Origin: Calothrix sp. PCC 7507
Lineage (GTDB): Bacteria > Cyanobacteriota > Cyanobacteriia > Cyanobacteriales > Nostocaceae
Direction of reading: 5' to 3'
DNA length: 64,000 nt
Assembly (NCBI RefSeq): GCF_000316575.1
Contig: NC_019682.1
Span: forward strand, 4,834,001 to 4,898,000
Positions within the stretch are counted from its first letter, which is position 1, and every line of letters begins with the position of its first letter. The notes under the pieces were generated by a model that saw only the letters and a list, made by a program, of their open reading frames with translations, did not search any database and was not told the origin of the DNA. Shown here in pieces: positions 47,924 through 57,138 of the stretch. A program made the position numbers and the translations under genes.

Positions 47924-48250
47924 ATGGCAACAGTATCAATCAAAGATGAATATATAGAAGTTTTAGCTGCTTTAGGAGATTTACAAGAAGCAATGGATTT
48001 GGCTTTGAAACAATATACTCTCGACAAAATCGCCGCAAAGATAAGTGAACTTCGTCAAAGAGATACCAAGTATGAGAAAAAATATCAGCTAGATTATTCT
48101 ACCTTTTCCCAGAGAGTGTCTGAGGATGAAGCATTTATCAAACACATAGAAAACTCTGTAGATAAAGTATGGGAGATTGACCTAGCTGATTGGTAATTCT
48201 GCCATAAAGGAGTTGAAGATTGGATACAGAAATTACAGACTATTTTATAG
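47924..48250 (+). pseudogene. Small helical protein interrupted by a TAA stop
   Basis: It begins MATVSIKDEYIEVLAALGDL and runs to DLADW, then TAA (48194-48196). The same frame continues FCHKGVEDWIQKLQTIL to TAG. GAA to TAA at the stop would restore one frame of 108 codons. An antitoxin-like, helical protein (DEYIEVLAALGDLQEAMDLA) is a reasonable guess. I infer a nonsense mutation. The shorter 90-residue product could still be made. Confidence 0.55.
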
Positions 48251-48652
48251 CATTTCTCAACAAGCGTGAGATACATCGGTAAGGGCATGGCAGTGCCATG
48301 CCCCTACACAGCGTGATATATTTTTGTACTTCATTTGAATGGGAAGCGCTATATGTATCAAGATTTTTGCAAATTGGTACGACTTAATAGCTTCAGAATG
48401 ACATTCAATTGTACGAATTACTTGCCATGTGGGGAATGTGGGATAAAAATACCTACCCCGCTAGCGGAGTAGGGTGTTGAATCTGAGGGTTTTCAGCCCA
48501 AAATGCATCATCCAAAATAATAGTCGTAGTTAACGTTCTCATCAGGGCACGGCAGTGCCGATGCCCCTACGTTAAACACAAAAATTGCATGATCATTTTT
48601 AGCTAATTTCGTACAAAGTCAACAGCCTAGGTTGCGAGTAGTGAGAGACTAG
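48251..48652. other. Non-coding, with repeat hairpins
   Basis: GGGCATGGCAGTGCCATGCCCC (48.28 kb) and GGGCACGGCAGTGCCGATGCCC (48.55 kb) are two related hairpins. TACCCCGCTAGCGGAGTA is a third. No gene is called. The last one may terminate glgA. Confidence 0.45.
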
Positions 48653-50086
48653 CTACTTAGTTACTGGTTCATTTAACAGCAACTCCGGTGGTGATGCTGG
48701 TTCTTCTTCCTCTGGTAAACCGTAAATGGATCTGTATAGTTTCACGTATTGCTTTGCAGATTGATACCAACTGAAATCCTGGCTCATACCACGTTTTTGT
48801 AATTCCTGCCATTGGGGTTTGAAACGGAAGCCCTCCCAAGCGCGGATCATACAAGTGAATAAATCCAGTGGTTCATAGCGATCAAAGCAATAGCCTGTAC
48901 CGGCTGCGTTGACGGGGTCGAAGTGTGATACAGTGTCAACTAATCCACCTGTACGACGCACTATAGGTACAGAACCATAACGCAAAGACATCATTTGGCT
49001 GATACCGCAGGGTTCAAAACGGCTAGGCATTAAGAAAGCATCAGTCCCAGCGTAGATTCGGCGGGATAGGGCATCATTATATAGCAGGTAAGTTGCCATG
49101 CGTCCAGGATAACGGGATGCTAACTGCCACATTTGGGTTTCGTAGTAGCGATCGCCTGTTCCCAACAACACGAACTGAGCATCAGTATAAGCCAAGAAGC
49201 GATCCAGAATTTGGATGACTAAGTCCAATCCCTTCTGTTCGACTAACCGCGTCACCATGCCAACTAAAAAGGCATTGCTGTTTACTTCTAACCCCACTTC
49301 TTCTTGCAGGGCAATTTTGTTCGCCTTCCGCTTATCTAGAGTGTCGATAGTGAAGTTTTGCGTGATGTATTTGTCATTTTCTGGATTATAAACTTCGGTA
49401 TCGATGCCGTTGATAATCCCAGATAGCTTACCGCTAATAAAAGACAGTAAACCTTCTAGTGTTTCACCATAAGTAGGTGTTTTGATTTGCTCGGCATAGG
49501 TTGGGGAAACTGTATTTACCTTATCTGCATATTGCACCGCTGCCGCCATAGTGTTGTGTCCTTGCATATACCAAGGACACCAGGTAATTTTCTCCAAATA
49601 CCAACGCCACGGCCCTTGATAAGCTAGGTTATGAATGGTAAACACACTGGTGATATCAGGGTCTTGGTTCATCCACACGGGCAGCATTCCTGTGTGCCAA
49701 TCGTGACAGTGAACAATTTCTGGTTTCCAGTAATTCCAGCAAAATTCTGCTGCACCATTGGAAAACAAAGTGAACCGCCAATCTTCATCGTCTCCAGAAT
49801 AAATGCGCCTGGGTAGAAAGGCAGGATGTCCAAACAAGTACAAGGGAACATCTGTACCAGGTAAAACACTTTCGTAGACAGCAAAGTCCTGGAACATGGC
49901 GTATCCATTCCAGATGGGTTCTTTGGGAATTTCCATTTTGTCTGGCAGGAAGCCATAATAAGGCAAGAATATTCGCACATCATGCCCCATTTTTCTCAAG
50001 ATTTTGGGCAATGCGCCTACAACGTCACCCATCCCACCAACTTTTGCAACGGGAGCTGCCTCTGCTGCCACAAATAGAATCCGCAT
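48653..50086 (-). CDS. glgA: Glycogen synthase GlgA
   Basis: 477 residues, the ADP-glucose type of GT5. The N-terminal [19 protein letters not shown] (ADP-glucose-binding KVGG motif), [31 protein letters not shown] and the [10 protein letters not shown] motif are all present. It extends alpha-1,4-glucan from ADP-glucose in carbon storage. The length is normal. Start MRILFVAAE. It is separated from hemC by a repeat-rich 330 bp. Confidence 0.95.
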   Translation of the reverse strand: MRILFVAAEAAPVAKVGGMGDVVGALPKILRKMGHDVRIFLPYYGFLPDKMEIPKEPIWNGYAMFQDFAVYESVLPGTDVPLYLFGHPAFLPRRIYSGDDEDWRFTLFSNGAAEFCWNYWKPEIVHCHDWHTGMLPVWMNQDPDITSVFTIHNLAYQGPWRWYLEKITWCPWYMQGHNTMAAAVQYADKVNTVSPTYAEQIKTPTYGETLEGLLSFISGKLSGIINGIDTEVYNPENDKYITQNFTIDTLDKRKANKIALQEEVGLEVNSNAFLVGMVTRLVEQKGLDLVIQILDRFLAYTDAQFVLLGTGDRYYETQMWQLASRYPGRMATYLLYNDALSRRIYAGTDAFLMPSRFEPCGISQMMSLRYGSVPIVRRTGGLVDTVSHFDPVNAAGTGYCFDRYEPLDLFTCMIRAWEGFRFKPQWQELQKRGMSQDFSWYQSAKQYVKLYRSIYGLPEEEEPASPPELLLNEPVTK

Positions 50087-50133
50087 GGTAATTTTTGTTT
50101 CCCCGATCCGCGAATACAGTTATCAGTTATCAG

Positions 50134-50292
50134 TTATCAGTTATCAGTTATCAGTTTTTCACTATGCGCTGATTACTGCTCACTGATTACTTATCTAATC
50201 ACATCTGGCTACCAAAACATTTATCAGTTATCAGTTATCAGTTTTTCACTATGCGCTGATTACTGCTCACTGATTGCTTATCTAATCACATC
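50134..50292. repeat. 72-bp direct duplication with short tandem repeats
   Basis: The units at 50134-50205 and 50221-50292 differ by one base (GATTAC against GATTGC). Each contains TTATCAGTTATCAGTT tandem heptads and CACTATGCGCTGATTACTGC. It lies between glgA and hemC. Short tandemly repeated sequences of this kind are typical of Nostocales. Confidence 0.65.
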
Positions 50293-50416
50293 AAATTATT
50301 GTAGCGCGGGCAAGATGACCGCGCCCCATATACTAAATGCGTAACAGCTTACAACAATTGTGGAGATGCGTTGGTAGTATAACTGTTCACTGTTCACTGA
50401 TAACTGTTCACTGATT

Positions 50417-51388
50417 TTAAGCACCCCGTTGGATTTCGGTAAAGATTTCTGCCAAAATTTCCTGCGCTCCCTGTTGGCGTAAGATATTTGCTAGTTCTGT
50501 ACCTACTTGTTCGGCGTTTTTGGCGGTTCCTGTGACGGTATCTTTGACCAGTTTTTGGCCATCTACGCTGGCAACTATACCTGTTAGTGTTAAATCATCG
50601 CCATTGATTTCTGTATTTACACCAATAGGTACTTGACAGCCGCCTTCGAGATCGCGTAGAAAAGCCCTTTCAGCTAAACAGCGATCGCGTGTGGGTGGAT
50701 GTTCAATGGCTTTGAGTAAGGATATCAGTTCAGTATCATCTGCACGACATTCGATACCCAATGCGCCTTGACCGACGGCGTGGAGGGAGATTTCTTTGGG
50801 TAAAATTTGATGAATGCGATCGCTCATTCCCAATCTCTCTAACCCTGCTACTGCCAAAATTAAGGCATCATACTCGCCTGCATCCAGTTTCGCCATGCGT
50901 GTAATCAAGTTTCCCCGCACATCTTTAAAGTTAAAATGGGGGAATTTGTTACGTAGCTGTGCTAGCCGTCGCAGCGAAGATGTCCCAATAACCGCACCCT
51001 CTGGCAGGGTATCAATTTGTAGACCTTTGTGCTTTTCATGCAGCACTAGCGCATCAGCAGGGTTTTCCCGTTCTGTAATTGCCGCTAGTGTTAAACCTTC
51101 TGGTAAGTTAGTCGGTAGATCCTTCAGGGAATGAACCGCAAAGTCAATCTCCTGATTAATCATTCCCAATTCTAATTCTTTGGTAAATAGTCCTTTATCA
51201 CCAATCTTAGCTAACGCTACATCCAGGATTTTGTCGCCTTGAGTAGACATGGTGTGGACTTCAAAAGTGATATCAGGAAAGCTTTTCTGGAGTTGCTCTT
51301 GCACCCAGTAGGTCTGAACTAGAGCAAGTTGGCTTTTGCGAGAACCAATGCGAATCGTGCGTGGGGGACTGGAAACAACTGAAGTCAT
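50417..51388 (-). CDS. hemC: Porphobilinogen deaminase HemC
   Basis: 323 residues. Dipyrromethane-cofactor cysteine is C251 ([10 protein letters not shown]). [16 protein letters not shown] and [13 protein letters not shown] are conserved active-site segments. It makes hydroxymethylbilane from four porphobilinogens in tetrapyrrole synthesis. The length fits. Start [10 protein letters not shown] gives [14 protein letters not shown], the family-typical N-terminal motif. Confidence 0.95.
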   Translation of the reverse strand: MTSVVSSPPRTIRIGSRKSQLALVQTYWVQEQLQKSFPDITFEVHTMSTQGDKILDVALAKIGDKGLFTKELELGMINQEIDFAVHSLKDLPTNLPEGLTLAAITERENPADALVLHEKHKGLQIDTLPEGAVIGTSSLRRLAQLRNKFPHFNFKDVRGNLITRMAKLDAGEYDALILAVAGLERLGMSDRIHQILPKEISLHAVGQGALGIECRADDTELISLLKAIEHPPTRDRCLAERAFLRDLEGGCQVPIGVNTEINGDDLTLTGIVASVDGQKLVKDTVTGTAKNAEQVGTELANILRQQGAQEILAEIFTEIQRGA

Positions 51389-51550
51389 AAAACGATAATG
51401 TCAAACCAGGCGATAAATTCACTCTCATCTAGACTACCGCAGTGGGTGCCGCACCGGATTGAATTTGCCTGATTTTGGTCAAGTTTCTTTTAGTTTTGGT
51501 TTACATTTATTTACATATTTTTATCTACGCCAGGAGTCAATCCTGTAATG

Positions 51551-51973
51551 TTAACGGACGGGTTGGATGTATTCCTTTAATTGTTTTGTGCGCTGGTTTG
51601 TCATAGTTTCTAAGCAACTAAAATAAATCGCCGGAGCAATAGATCCTCCTTCATATCCACTTCTTTCAAACTCGCAATTAGTATCCCGAAAATTAATCCA
51701 AGCCTGTTGTGCAGTAATTAATTTTTGTTGTCTAGGTTTTGGCAACTTTGGCAGTAGTTTTTGATAAAATTGGTTCAACTTTTTATCAGCATTCTGATAA
51801 GACAACTGAGCGCATTGATTGATTTCTGATTGAGTTTGAGCATTATTGCAGTTAACCCTTTGAGCTAAATACATCTCTGGCAGACTAGGCGGTGTATTTG
51901 CTATTGTCACAGTAGCAGTAGACATAGTGCCGAGGATTAACATACTGGCAAAAGTAAGTAATGATTTGTACAT
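51551..51973 (-). CDS. Exported LprI/DUF1311 family protein
   Basis: 140 residues: a signal peptide (LLTFASMLILGTMSTATVTIA) and a helical domain with four or more cysteines (NCNNAQTQSEINQCAQLSY; NCEFERSGYEGG; SCLETM). The pattern matches LprI-like (DUF1311) proteins, some of which inhibit lysozyme. Export and disulfide formation are likely; the substrate is unknown. Confidence 0.8.
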   Translation of the reverse strand: MYKSLLTFASMLILGTMSTATVTIANTPPSLPEMYLAQRVNCNNAQTQSEINQCAQLSYQNADKKLNQFYQKLLPKLPKPRQQKLITAQQAWINFRDTNCEFERSGYEGGSIAPAIYFSCLETMTNQRTKQLKEYIQPVR

Positions 51974-52198
51974 GAATATAAATCAAACTAAGTATAGGCA
52001 AACGATATCACAAAATCTATCTTGCGAGTCAAAGACAGTTAACCAAGCGTAAACAAGAAGTGGAAACTTTAGGCGATGTCTACGACAAGCCGCTCCGCGT
52101 CTACGCATAATCAATGATATCAGTAGTCATTATCCTCGCATCCCTTTACCCTCATCAATTTCTTCATCTCTCCTACTGCTTTTGAATGCAACTCGGTA

Positions 52199-52813
52199 TC
52201 ATATTTGTGGTGCAGTAGTGCGAACTATTTGCATCAGAATACCCAAGATTGATTCAATATTTTCAATGAAGTGTTCAAGCATTTCTACCGAAACTTGATT
52301 ATCTTGGAGTTTCAAAAATTTCCAGATACTACCTGTTGTCACTGCACCATAAATACAAGGAATTGAATTATTGCGCTTCTGGTTAAATAATTGAGATGCG
52401 ATCATTTCCGCAATACATTGAGGAATACCTGATTTAATATTGTCATTCTTCGCTTCCACTAATGTAAATATAGGTGCATTTAAAAACATCTGTTCTGGAG
52501 AATGGCTGAGGATAAAATCACAAACTCCATTTAAACCTTTTTCTTTATCAACAGTTAAATCTGTACCGGAGAATAAACTAATCTGACGATTATTCAATTT
52601 TCTGATTTCAACTAAAACAGGTATAACTATTAACTCTGAACGTGCTTTTTCTGTATCGATACCCAGCGCCAACGGAATATTTTCTTTGAGAGTTTCTTTG
52701 AGAAGTTCGCTTGGTTGTATTGTTTCAAATGGTGACACTACTGTTTCAACTTCTTTGATGACGATGTTGAACTTATCTCGTAGATCATTAATTGTAAATT
52801 CACTATACGACAT
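52199..52813 (-). CDS. PD-(D/E)XK nuclease-like protein
   Basis: 204 residues. The candidate nuclease residues are E60, D99 (NGVCDFIL), E120-x-K122 (FTLVEAKND) and Q132 (IPQCIAEM), in the order expected of the PD-(D/E)XK fold. It has no DNA-binding domain or partner gene, so it may be a solitary nuclease or a remnant of a restriction system. The match is based on motif spacing, not on alignment. It is located next to two repeat clusters and HicBA. Confidence 0.6.
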   Translation of the reverse strand: MSYSEFTINDLRDKFNIVIKEVETVVSPFETIQPSELLKETLKENIPLALGIDTEKARSELIVIPVLVEIRKLNNRQISLFSGTDLTVDKEKGLNGVCDFILSHSPEQMFLNAPIFTLVEAKNDNIKSGIPQCIAEMIASQLFNQKRNNSIPCIYGAVTTGSIWKFLKLQDNQVSVEMLEHFIENIESILGILMQIVRTTAPQI

Positions 52814-52878
52814 AGCTATACTTTCACTGTATTGCTGATACTGTCTATATTATGGTCGATGCGATCGCTTTGTCAGCC

Positions 52879-52974
52879 TATAACGGTTCTCAATTGCATA
52901 GAATACAAAGCATTCGTAGGGGCACAGCATTGCTGTGCCCTATAGTGTATTGCATCCAAGCGAGAACCGCTATA
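52879..52974. repeat. Repeat family R1, full copy (4 of 5)
   Basis: It starts TATAACGGTTCTCAATTGCA and ends GAGAACCGCTATATG. Its interior GGGGCACAGCATTGCTGTGCCC differs from the other copies. Confidence 0.55.
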
Positions 52975-53010
52975 TGCGATGTCTACGACAAGCCGCTCCG
53001 CGTCTACGCA

Positions 53011-53132
53011 TTGTCACCCGATACAATAGCATTATCAGTGGATGCGATCGCATTATCAGTCGGTACAATGGCTTTGTTAGTAGATGCGATCGCATTGTCA
53101 CCCGATACAATGGCATTGTCAGTGGATGCGAT
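53011..53132. repeat. HIP1-containing tandem repeats, cluster A
   Basis: About three copies of a 42-bp unit, each made of two 21-bp halves: GATGCGATCGCATTATCAGT and GGTACAATGGCTTTGTTAGT types. Read on the plus strand they give a 7-residue periodic frame (DAIALSP, DTMALSV). HIP1 occurs once per 42 bp. Similar to cluster B, 700 bp away. Confidence 0.65.
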
Positions 53133-53251
53133 GTCAACGCACTGCTTCACCGCTCCGCGTCTACGCATTGTTACCCTACAATAATCTGTAATTTATGTTG
53201 GCGTAGCCTCTCGTAGAAGCGATCGCACTTCTCTAATCCACCATAATTAAT

Positions 53252-53461
53252 TTACGTCAAATCCTCTTCTGTTAGATCGGCGATTTTCATTAATGCTCTT
53301 AAAGTCCCGATTTTCAAGTCTTGATTTCGATGAACTGGAATAGAAAGTATTTTAGTAGAATCAGAATTTTGGTAAATATGATGACTACCTGTAATTCTCT
53401 GTAAAACCCAACCGCGCTATTCGACAATTTTACATAGGTTTTTACCAGAGATTGATTTCAT
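53252..53461 (-). pseudogene. hicA: hicA toxin gene with in-frame amber stop
   Basis: It starts at the ATG that overlaps the hicB stop (ATGA). The reading MKSISGKNLCKIVE is followed by TAG at codon 15 (plus-strand bases 53417-53419). The same frame goes on RGWVLQRITGSHHIYQ...IPVHRNQDLKIGTLRALMKI to a normal end, all typical of HicA (mRNA interferase), including the GSHH active-site histidine. A single base change (AAG or CAG to TAG) explains it. The toxin is probably inactive unless the stop is read through. Confidence 0.75.
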
Positions 53462-53661
53462 ACTGCAATCTCGACAACTTGAGCATTTGATTCCAGTTTG
53501 TGACTACTATTTGCAGCTTCTAACCAGCCTTCTATTGCATCTTTTAAATTAATTAATACCTCCTCCATTGTCTCACCTTCTGTAATACAACCGGGAAGCG
53601 CTGGAACTTCAGCCCAATAGCCACCTTCTTCTGCTGGATGAATAATTGCTTTTATTTTCAT
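53458..53661 (-). CDS. hicB: HicB-family antitoxin
   Basis: 67 residues (AEEGGYWAEVPALPGCITEG, TMEEVLINLKDAIEGWLEA), the RNase H-like HicB core. It lacks a C-terminal DNA-binding extension, so it is a short-form HicB. It overlaps hicA by 4 bp, with hicB first. Likely still made, and functionless if the toxin is dead. Confidence 0.8.
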   Translation of the reverse strand: MKIKAIIHPAEEGGYWAEVPALPGCITEGETMEEVLINLKDAIEGWLEAANSSHKLESNAQVVEIAV

Positions 53662-53765
53662 CGGCTTTGCTTTGATTTACTTATATTCAATTATCCGGTT
53701 TTTCGGAATCTCGGACAGAGAAAAAACTAAATCACGAGCCACTGTTAGCGATCGCATCCACTGAC

Positions 53766-53935
53766 AATAACATTGTTAGTAGATGCGATCGCATTATCAC
53801 CCGACACAATAGCTTTGTTAGTGGATGCGATCGCATTATCGCTCGATACAATAGCTTTGTTAGTGGATGCGATCGCATTGTCACCCGATACAATGGCTTT
53901 GTTAGTGGATGCGATCGCTTTGTCACCCGATGCGG
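53766..53935. repeat. HIP1-containing tandem repeats, cluster B
   Basis: Four copies of the 42-bp unit GTGGATGCGATCGCATTATC plus GCTCGATACAATAGCTTTGTTA. It lies upstream of hicB. A minus-strand frame through it gives a 14-residue repeat (MRSHPLTKLLYRAI and variants), but I judge that to be a by-product. Confidence 0.7.
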
Positions 53936-53953
53936 CATAATTAACTACACAAC

Positions 53954-54026
53954 GTCATTGCGAATGGAGCGGAGCGGAAGGAAGCAATCGCAAGGGCTGG
54001 GATTGCTTCGCTCCGCTCGCAATGAC
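53954..54026. repeat. 73-bp palindromic repeat
   Basis: GTCATTGCGAATGGAGCGGA on the left and CTCCGCTCGCAATGAC on the right form a long stem, with AAGCAATC / GATTGCTT as an inner stem. A common bacterial palindromic repeat. Confidence 0.55.
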
Positions 54027-54211
54027 TGTAAATATATTTGTTTAAATACTTCACAGAATCTACAGAGGTGCATGAGGTAGCAGAAAAATTTATTAATTCA
54101 CGCAAACTGCTATCAGCCCCCAGTGCCAGATATCGGATTTATGAAATACTGATGGTTACGTGGGAAAGGAGGCTGAAACAAATATTTAAAAAATTCTGAA
54201 AGCCTTAAATA

Positions 54212-57028
54212 TTACACTTTACAAGTCGCAACGCGAGAAAAGAAGTTCAACAATCCCCACCCTTCAACCCCGAATTTTCCCATATAGGGGAACACCCCTC
54301 TCAATCCCTTTTTTATACGCTCATTGATTTCTGAGTAGCTGCTGAATGAATACCAATCCACTGCCTTGGCAAACCGAAGATAATTTTCTGTATCTTTGTC
54401 ATTCCACTCATCTAGTTTTATACCCAGCCTATTTCCCGTGCTAATCCATATTTCCTTTTGCACACTAAAGCCGAAACGTTTGTCTGAATTATTCACCCAA
54501 AGCTGGTCTATTGTTTTTAAGTCCGAACAAGAAAAATTATTAATGTTGTTATAATCTAAATTCCCATAATCTTTAGCAATATTGACCATGAGTCCGTGTG
54601 TTTGTCTATCAGCTGCTTGCCAATTTTTAGCTTTCAAAGAATATTCAAGTTGAGCATATAAATGTTGGGTAAGAGATTTTTCTACCCGTTCTCTCAATTC
54701 TGCTGCTGGGGTGTTAGTTGACAGTAGCTTAAGTAAGCTTCGATGAACAGCTTCAATATCTTCGGCTGTAAGCAACGGATTATTTTTAGTAGGATCAGTT
54801 TCATTTGTATGGGTTTTTAAAATCTTAAATGCTGTTGTATAAGCTTTTATAGCTTCCTGATCTTCTTGCTTTTGCTCTAGTACACTACCTTGAGTTTTCA
54901 GGAAAAATACTTGAATTTGTAAACCATAACTAGAATTTAATTCATTCTTATCCGTTGTGGATAAATTTTTCTGACTTTCTCGAATTTCCTTTTTAGCATC
55001 ACCCCATTTTTCTAATTGTTGATATGCTTGTGACTTAGCAGCAAATAATAGTGCTTGTTTTAATTGATGATTGTCAATATTAAATGATAATGCAGCTAAT
55101 CTTAAAGCTTCGTCTGAATCTGATGAACTTTTATTGCGTAATTCTCCAGCTAGTTGGACAAGTTGACGAACATTTGCAACCTCTATTTTAGTTTCTTCAT
55201 TTTTTGTATTTGTTTGATTCAGTTCAGCTTCTTTATCTTTAAGTTTTGCCAAAATTGCTGATTCTTTTTTCTGGGCTAGACTAAGCTGACTATTAGCTGT
55301 ATTTAAATACTGTCTTGCTATTGCAGCATCTTGCTTAAACTTTGATGCACTTTTTTTAGAATTTTCTGCTTGTTGCTTTTCTTCTTTAGCAGTTTTATCT
55401 GCTTCTATTGCTTTTTGTTGTGCTAATTTTTCATTTTCTTTAGCTTTCCTTTCTTGTGATATTGCTTGTGCATAACTGTCTTTAGCCTTTCGTTCACTTT
55501 CTTGTACATCTTTAGTCTTCTGCTGGGCTTGTGTTAAATTTTTTTGAGCTTTATCAACCTGTTTATTTGCTACTTCAACTTGCTTTCTGGACAATATCCC
55601 CAAAGTGGCTGCTCCCAGAACTGCTACAACCAAAATCACAATTCCAACACTAATTCTTCGTTGAGCTTTCTTATTAGCTTGACTTAGTAATTCATTTCTT
55701 GACTCGGTTGCTTCTCTATCTTTTCTTTCTCTCTTCAAAACAGCTTCTTTTTCTTTAGCAGCAATCTCTTCTTGAATTTCTTGCTCTTTACTCGCTGCTA
55801 AAAACTGCCTATCTTGATAACTTAAACTCTTAGGCTTTGCCCATGCTTCAGCCTCTTCTAAAGCCTTCCCCCGCAATAATCGTGATGCATCGTTTCCTTG
55901 TGAAGCTACCCAAAAGCGGAAATTCTCTGAATATGGGCGCAGATTTTTTAATTGATTATCTATCCAATTTTGATTAAAAACTTCTTGATATATGGGATTA
56001 TAAACTCTTAAATTGTTTTGCTGCCTAACAACCAATCCTGAAAGCTGTAACTCACTTTGCTCTAAAGTATCATCGGCTGTAATCTCAGATTGCTCATCCC
56101 TCAATCTAATTTGCTGATACAGTTCTAATAAATATCCAGCCCGTTGTTCATCGCGCAAAATTCTCGCTTGAATTGTGCGTAAATGCTCAGGCTCATCTTG
56201 AGATTCCCAATTTTCAATAATCCGAGATTTCACTACCTGCTTAACAGTCCGAGGATTGTCTGCAAAAGATTCTTCAATCATAAACTGACACAGTTTTTGC
56301 GTCAGAAATGGTTGTCCTCCTGTCCAAGATAAAATTTCCTTCATTACCACTTCAGGGTAAGGAAATTTCCCTTTTATCCCTTTTGCTAACGGCTCAACTT
56401 CATGCAATTGAAAACCAGTCAACGAGATAGCTTGACCAATATTAAAGGGAGTCCGTTGTTTATCCTCAATCAAATTGCTGGGTGATGCAACTCCCAACAA
56501 ACAAAAGGTGAGGCGTAATAATTCAGGATTATCAACCCGCTTATTATAACAGGCACGAATCAAGGCAAAAAAATCATCTGTGGGAAATTTCAGGCTGAGT
56601 ACACTATCAATTTCATCAATAAAAATAACGATATTTTCTTGAACTTCTGCAAGTAATATCTCTTCTAAAAACTTCCGAAATCTAGTTACCAGCGAATTTA
56701 ATTTATTAGCTTCCCACCAATCACCAAAATCTACATCTAAATCAAAACTTTCAATTAAATTATCAATTAAATCTGCATACCATTGCTCTGGTGGGACATT
56801 TTGAATCCCGCCAGCCGAAAGGTCAATTGCTGCACATTGTACACCTTCTCCTCTGAGTCTTTGCATGGTTCGCACACGCAAGCTAGACTTTCCGCTTTGT
56901 CGAGAGTTTAATACATAACAAAACTTTCCCGCTTTTAGTCCTGCATACAAATCACCGTCAGCTTTGCGGGTGACGTAGGTGCTAGCATTTTCCGGTAGAC
57001 TTCCAGAGAATTGATACTGGTCAAGCAT
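54212..57028 (-). CDS. AAA-like ATPase - TM - coiled coil - GUN4 protein
   Basis: About 938 residues from MLDQYQFSGSLPENASTYVT; the 29 codons before it translate a repeat. An AAA_35-type ATPase spans about residues 1-400 (Walker A-like NSRQSGKSS at 41-49, Walker B IVIFIDEID at 133-141, sensor-like GGQPFLTQKL). A single membrane helix is at about 457-479 (SVGIVILVVAVLGAATLGIL). A long coiled coil runs about 480-655. The C-terminal part (about 789-893) resembles GUN4: SLKAKNWQAADRQTHGLMV, FSCSDLKTIDQLWV and RFGFSVQKEIW. GUN4 binds protoporphyrins. It is encoded right after the CHAT protease gene. Confidence 0.75.
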   Translation of the reverse strand: MLDQYQFSGSLPENASTYVTRKADGDLYAGLKAGKFCYVLNSRQSGKSSLRVRTMQRLRGEGVQCAAIDLSAGGIQNVPPEQWYADLIDNLIESFDLDVDFGDWWEANKLNSLVTRFRKFLEEILLAEVQENIVIFIDEIDSVLSLKFPTDDFFALIRACYNKRVDNPELLRLTFCLLGVASPSNLIEDKQRTPFNIGQAISLTGFQLHEVEPLAKGIKGKFPYPEVVMKEILSWTGGQPFLTQKLCQFMIEESFADNPRTVKQVVKSRIIENWESQDEPEHLRTIQARILRDEQRAGYLLELYQQIRLRDEQSEITADDTLEQSELQLSGLVVRQQNNLRVYNPIYQEVFNQNWIDNQLKNLRPYSENFRFWVASQGNDASRLLRGKALEEAEAWAKPKSLSYQDRQFLAASKEQEIQEEIAAKEKEAVLKRERKDREATESRNELLSQANKKAQRRISVGIVILVVAVLGAATLGILSRKQVEVANKQVDKAQKNLTQAQQKTKDVQESERKAKDSYAQAISQERKAKENEKLAQQKAIEADKTAKEEKQQAENSKKSASKFKQDAAIARQYLNTANSQLSLAQKKESAILAKLKDKEAELNQTNTKNEETKIEVANVRQLVQLAGELRNKSSSDSDEALRLAALSFNIDNHQLKQALLFAAKSQAYQQLEKWGDAKKEIRESQKNLSTTDKNELNSSYGLQIQVFFLKTQGSVLEQKQEDQEAIKAYTTAFKILKTHTNETDPTKNNPLLTAEDIEAVHRSLLKLLSTNTPAAELRERVEKSLTQHLYAQLEYSLKAKNWQAADRQTHGLMVNIAKDYGNLDYNNINNFSCSDLKTIDQLWVNNSDKRFGFSVQKEIWISTGNRLGIKLDEWNDKDTENYLRFAKAVDWYSFSSYSEINERIKKGLRGVFPYMGKFGVEGWGLLNFFSRVATCKV

Positions 57029-57050
57029 AACTTCAAAAACCTTAAACTCT

Positions 57051-57125
57051 GTAGGTTGGGTTGAGGCTTTGCGAAACCCAACAAACCCGGCAAAATGTTG
57101 GGTTTCGTTCCTCAACCCAACCTAC
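57051..57125. repeat. 75-bp palindrome between the CHAT and AAA-GUN4 genes
   Basis: GTAGGTTGGGTTGAGG on the left pairs with CCTCAACCCAACCTAC on the right, and CGAAACCCAACA pairs with TGTTGGGTTTCG inside. A strong stem-loop in the 110-bp spacer. Confidence 0.65.
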
Positions 57126-57138
57126 GAATATTCTACGA

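Noticed and set aside
48453-48542. 29-residue minus-strand frame starting MRTLTTTIILDDAFWAE
   Set aside because: It has a protein-like start but is cut off by a repeat after 20 residues; too short to call, perhaps a gene remnant.
52852-53184. Plus-strand frame with DAIALSP-type repeats
   Set aside because: A by-product of the 42-bp HIP1 tandem repeat; no start context and no unique sequence.
53011-53935. CRISPR-like arrays
   Set aside because: The repeats are directly tandem with no unique spacers, and no cas genes are present.
53732-53938. Minus-strand frame with 14-residue repeats
   Set aside because: Same cause as above, over cluster B.
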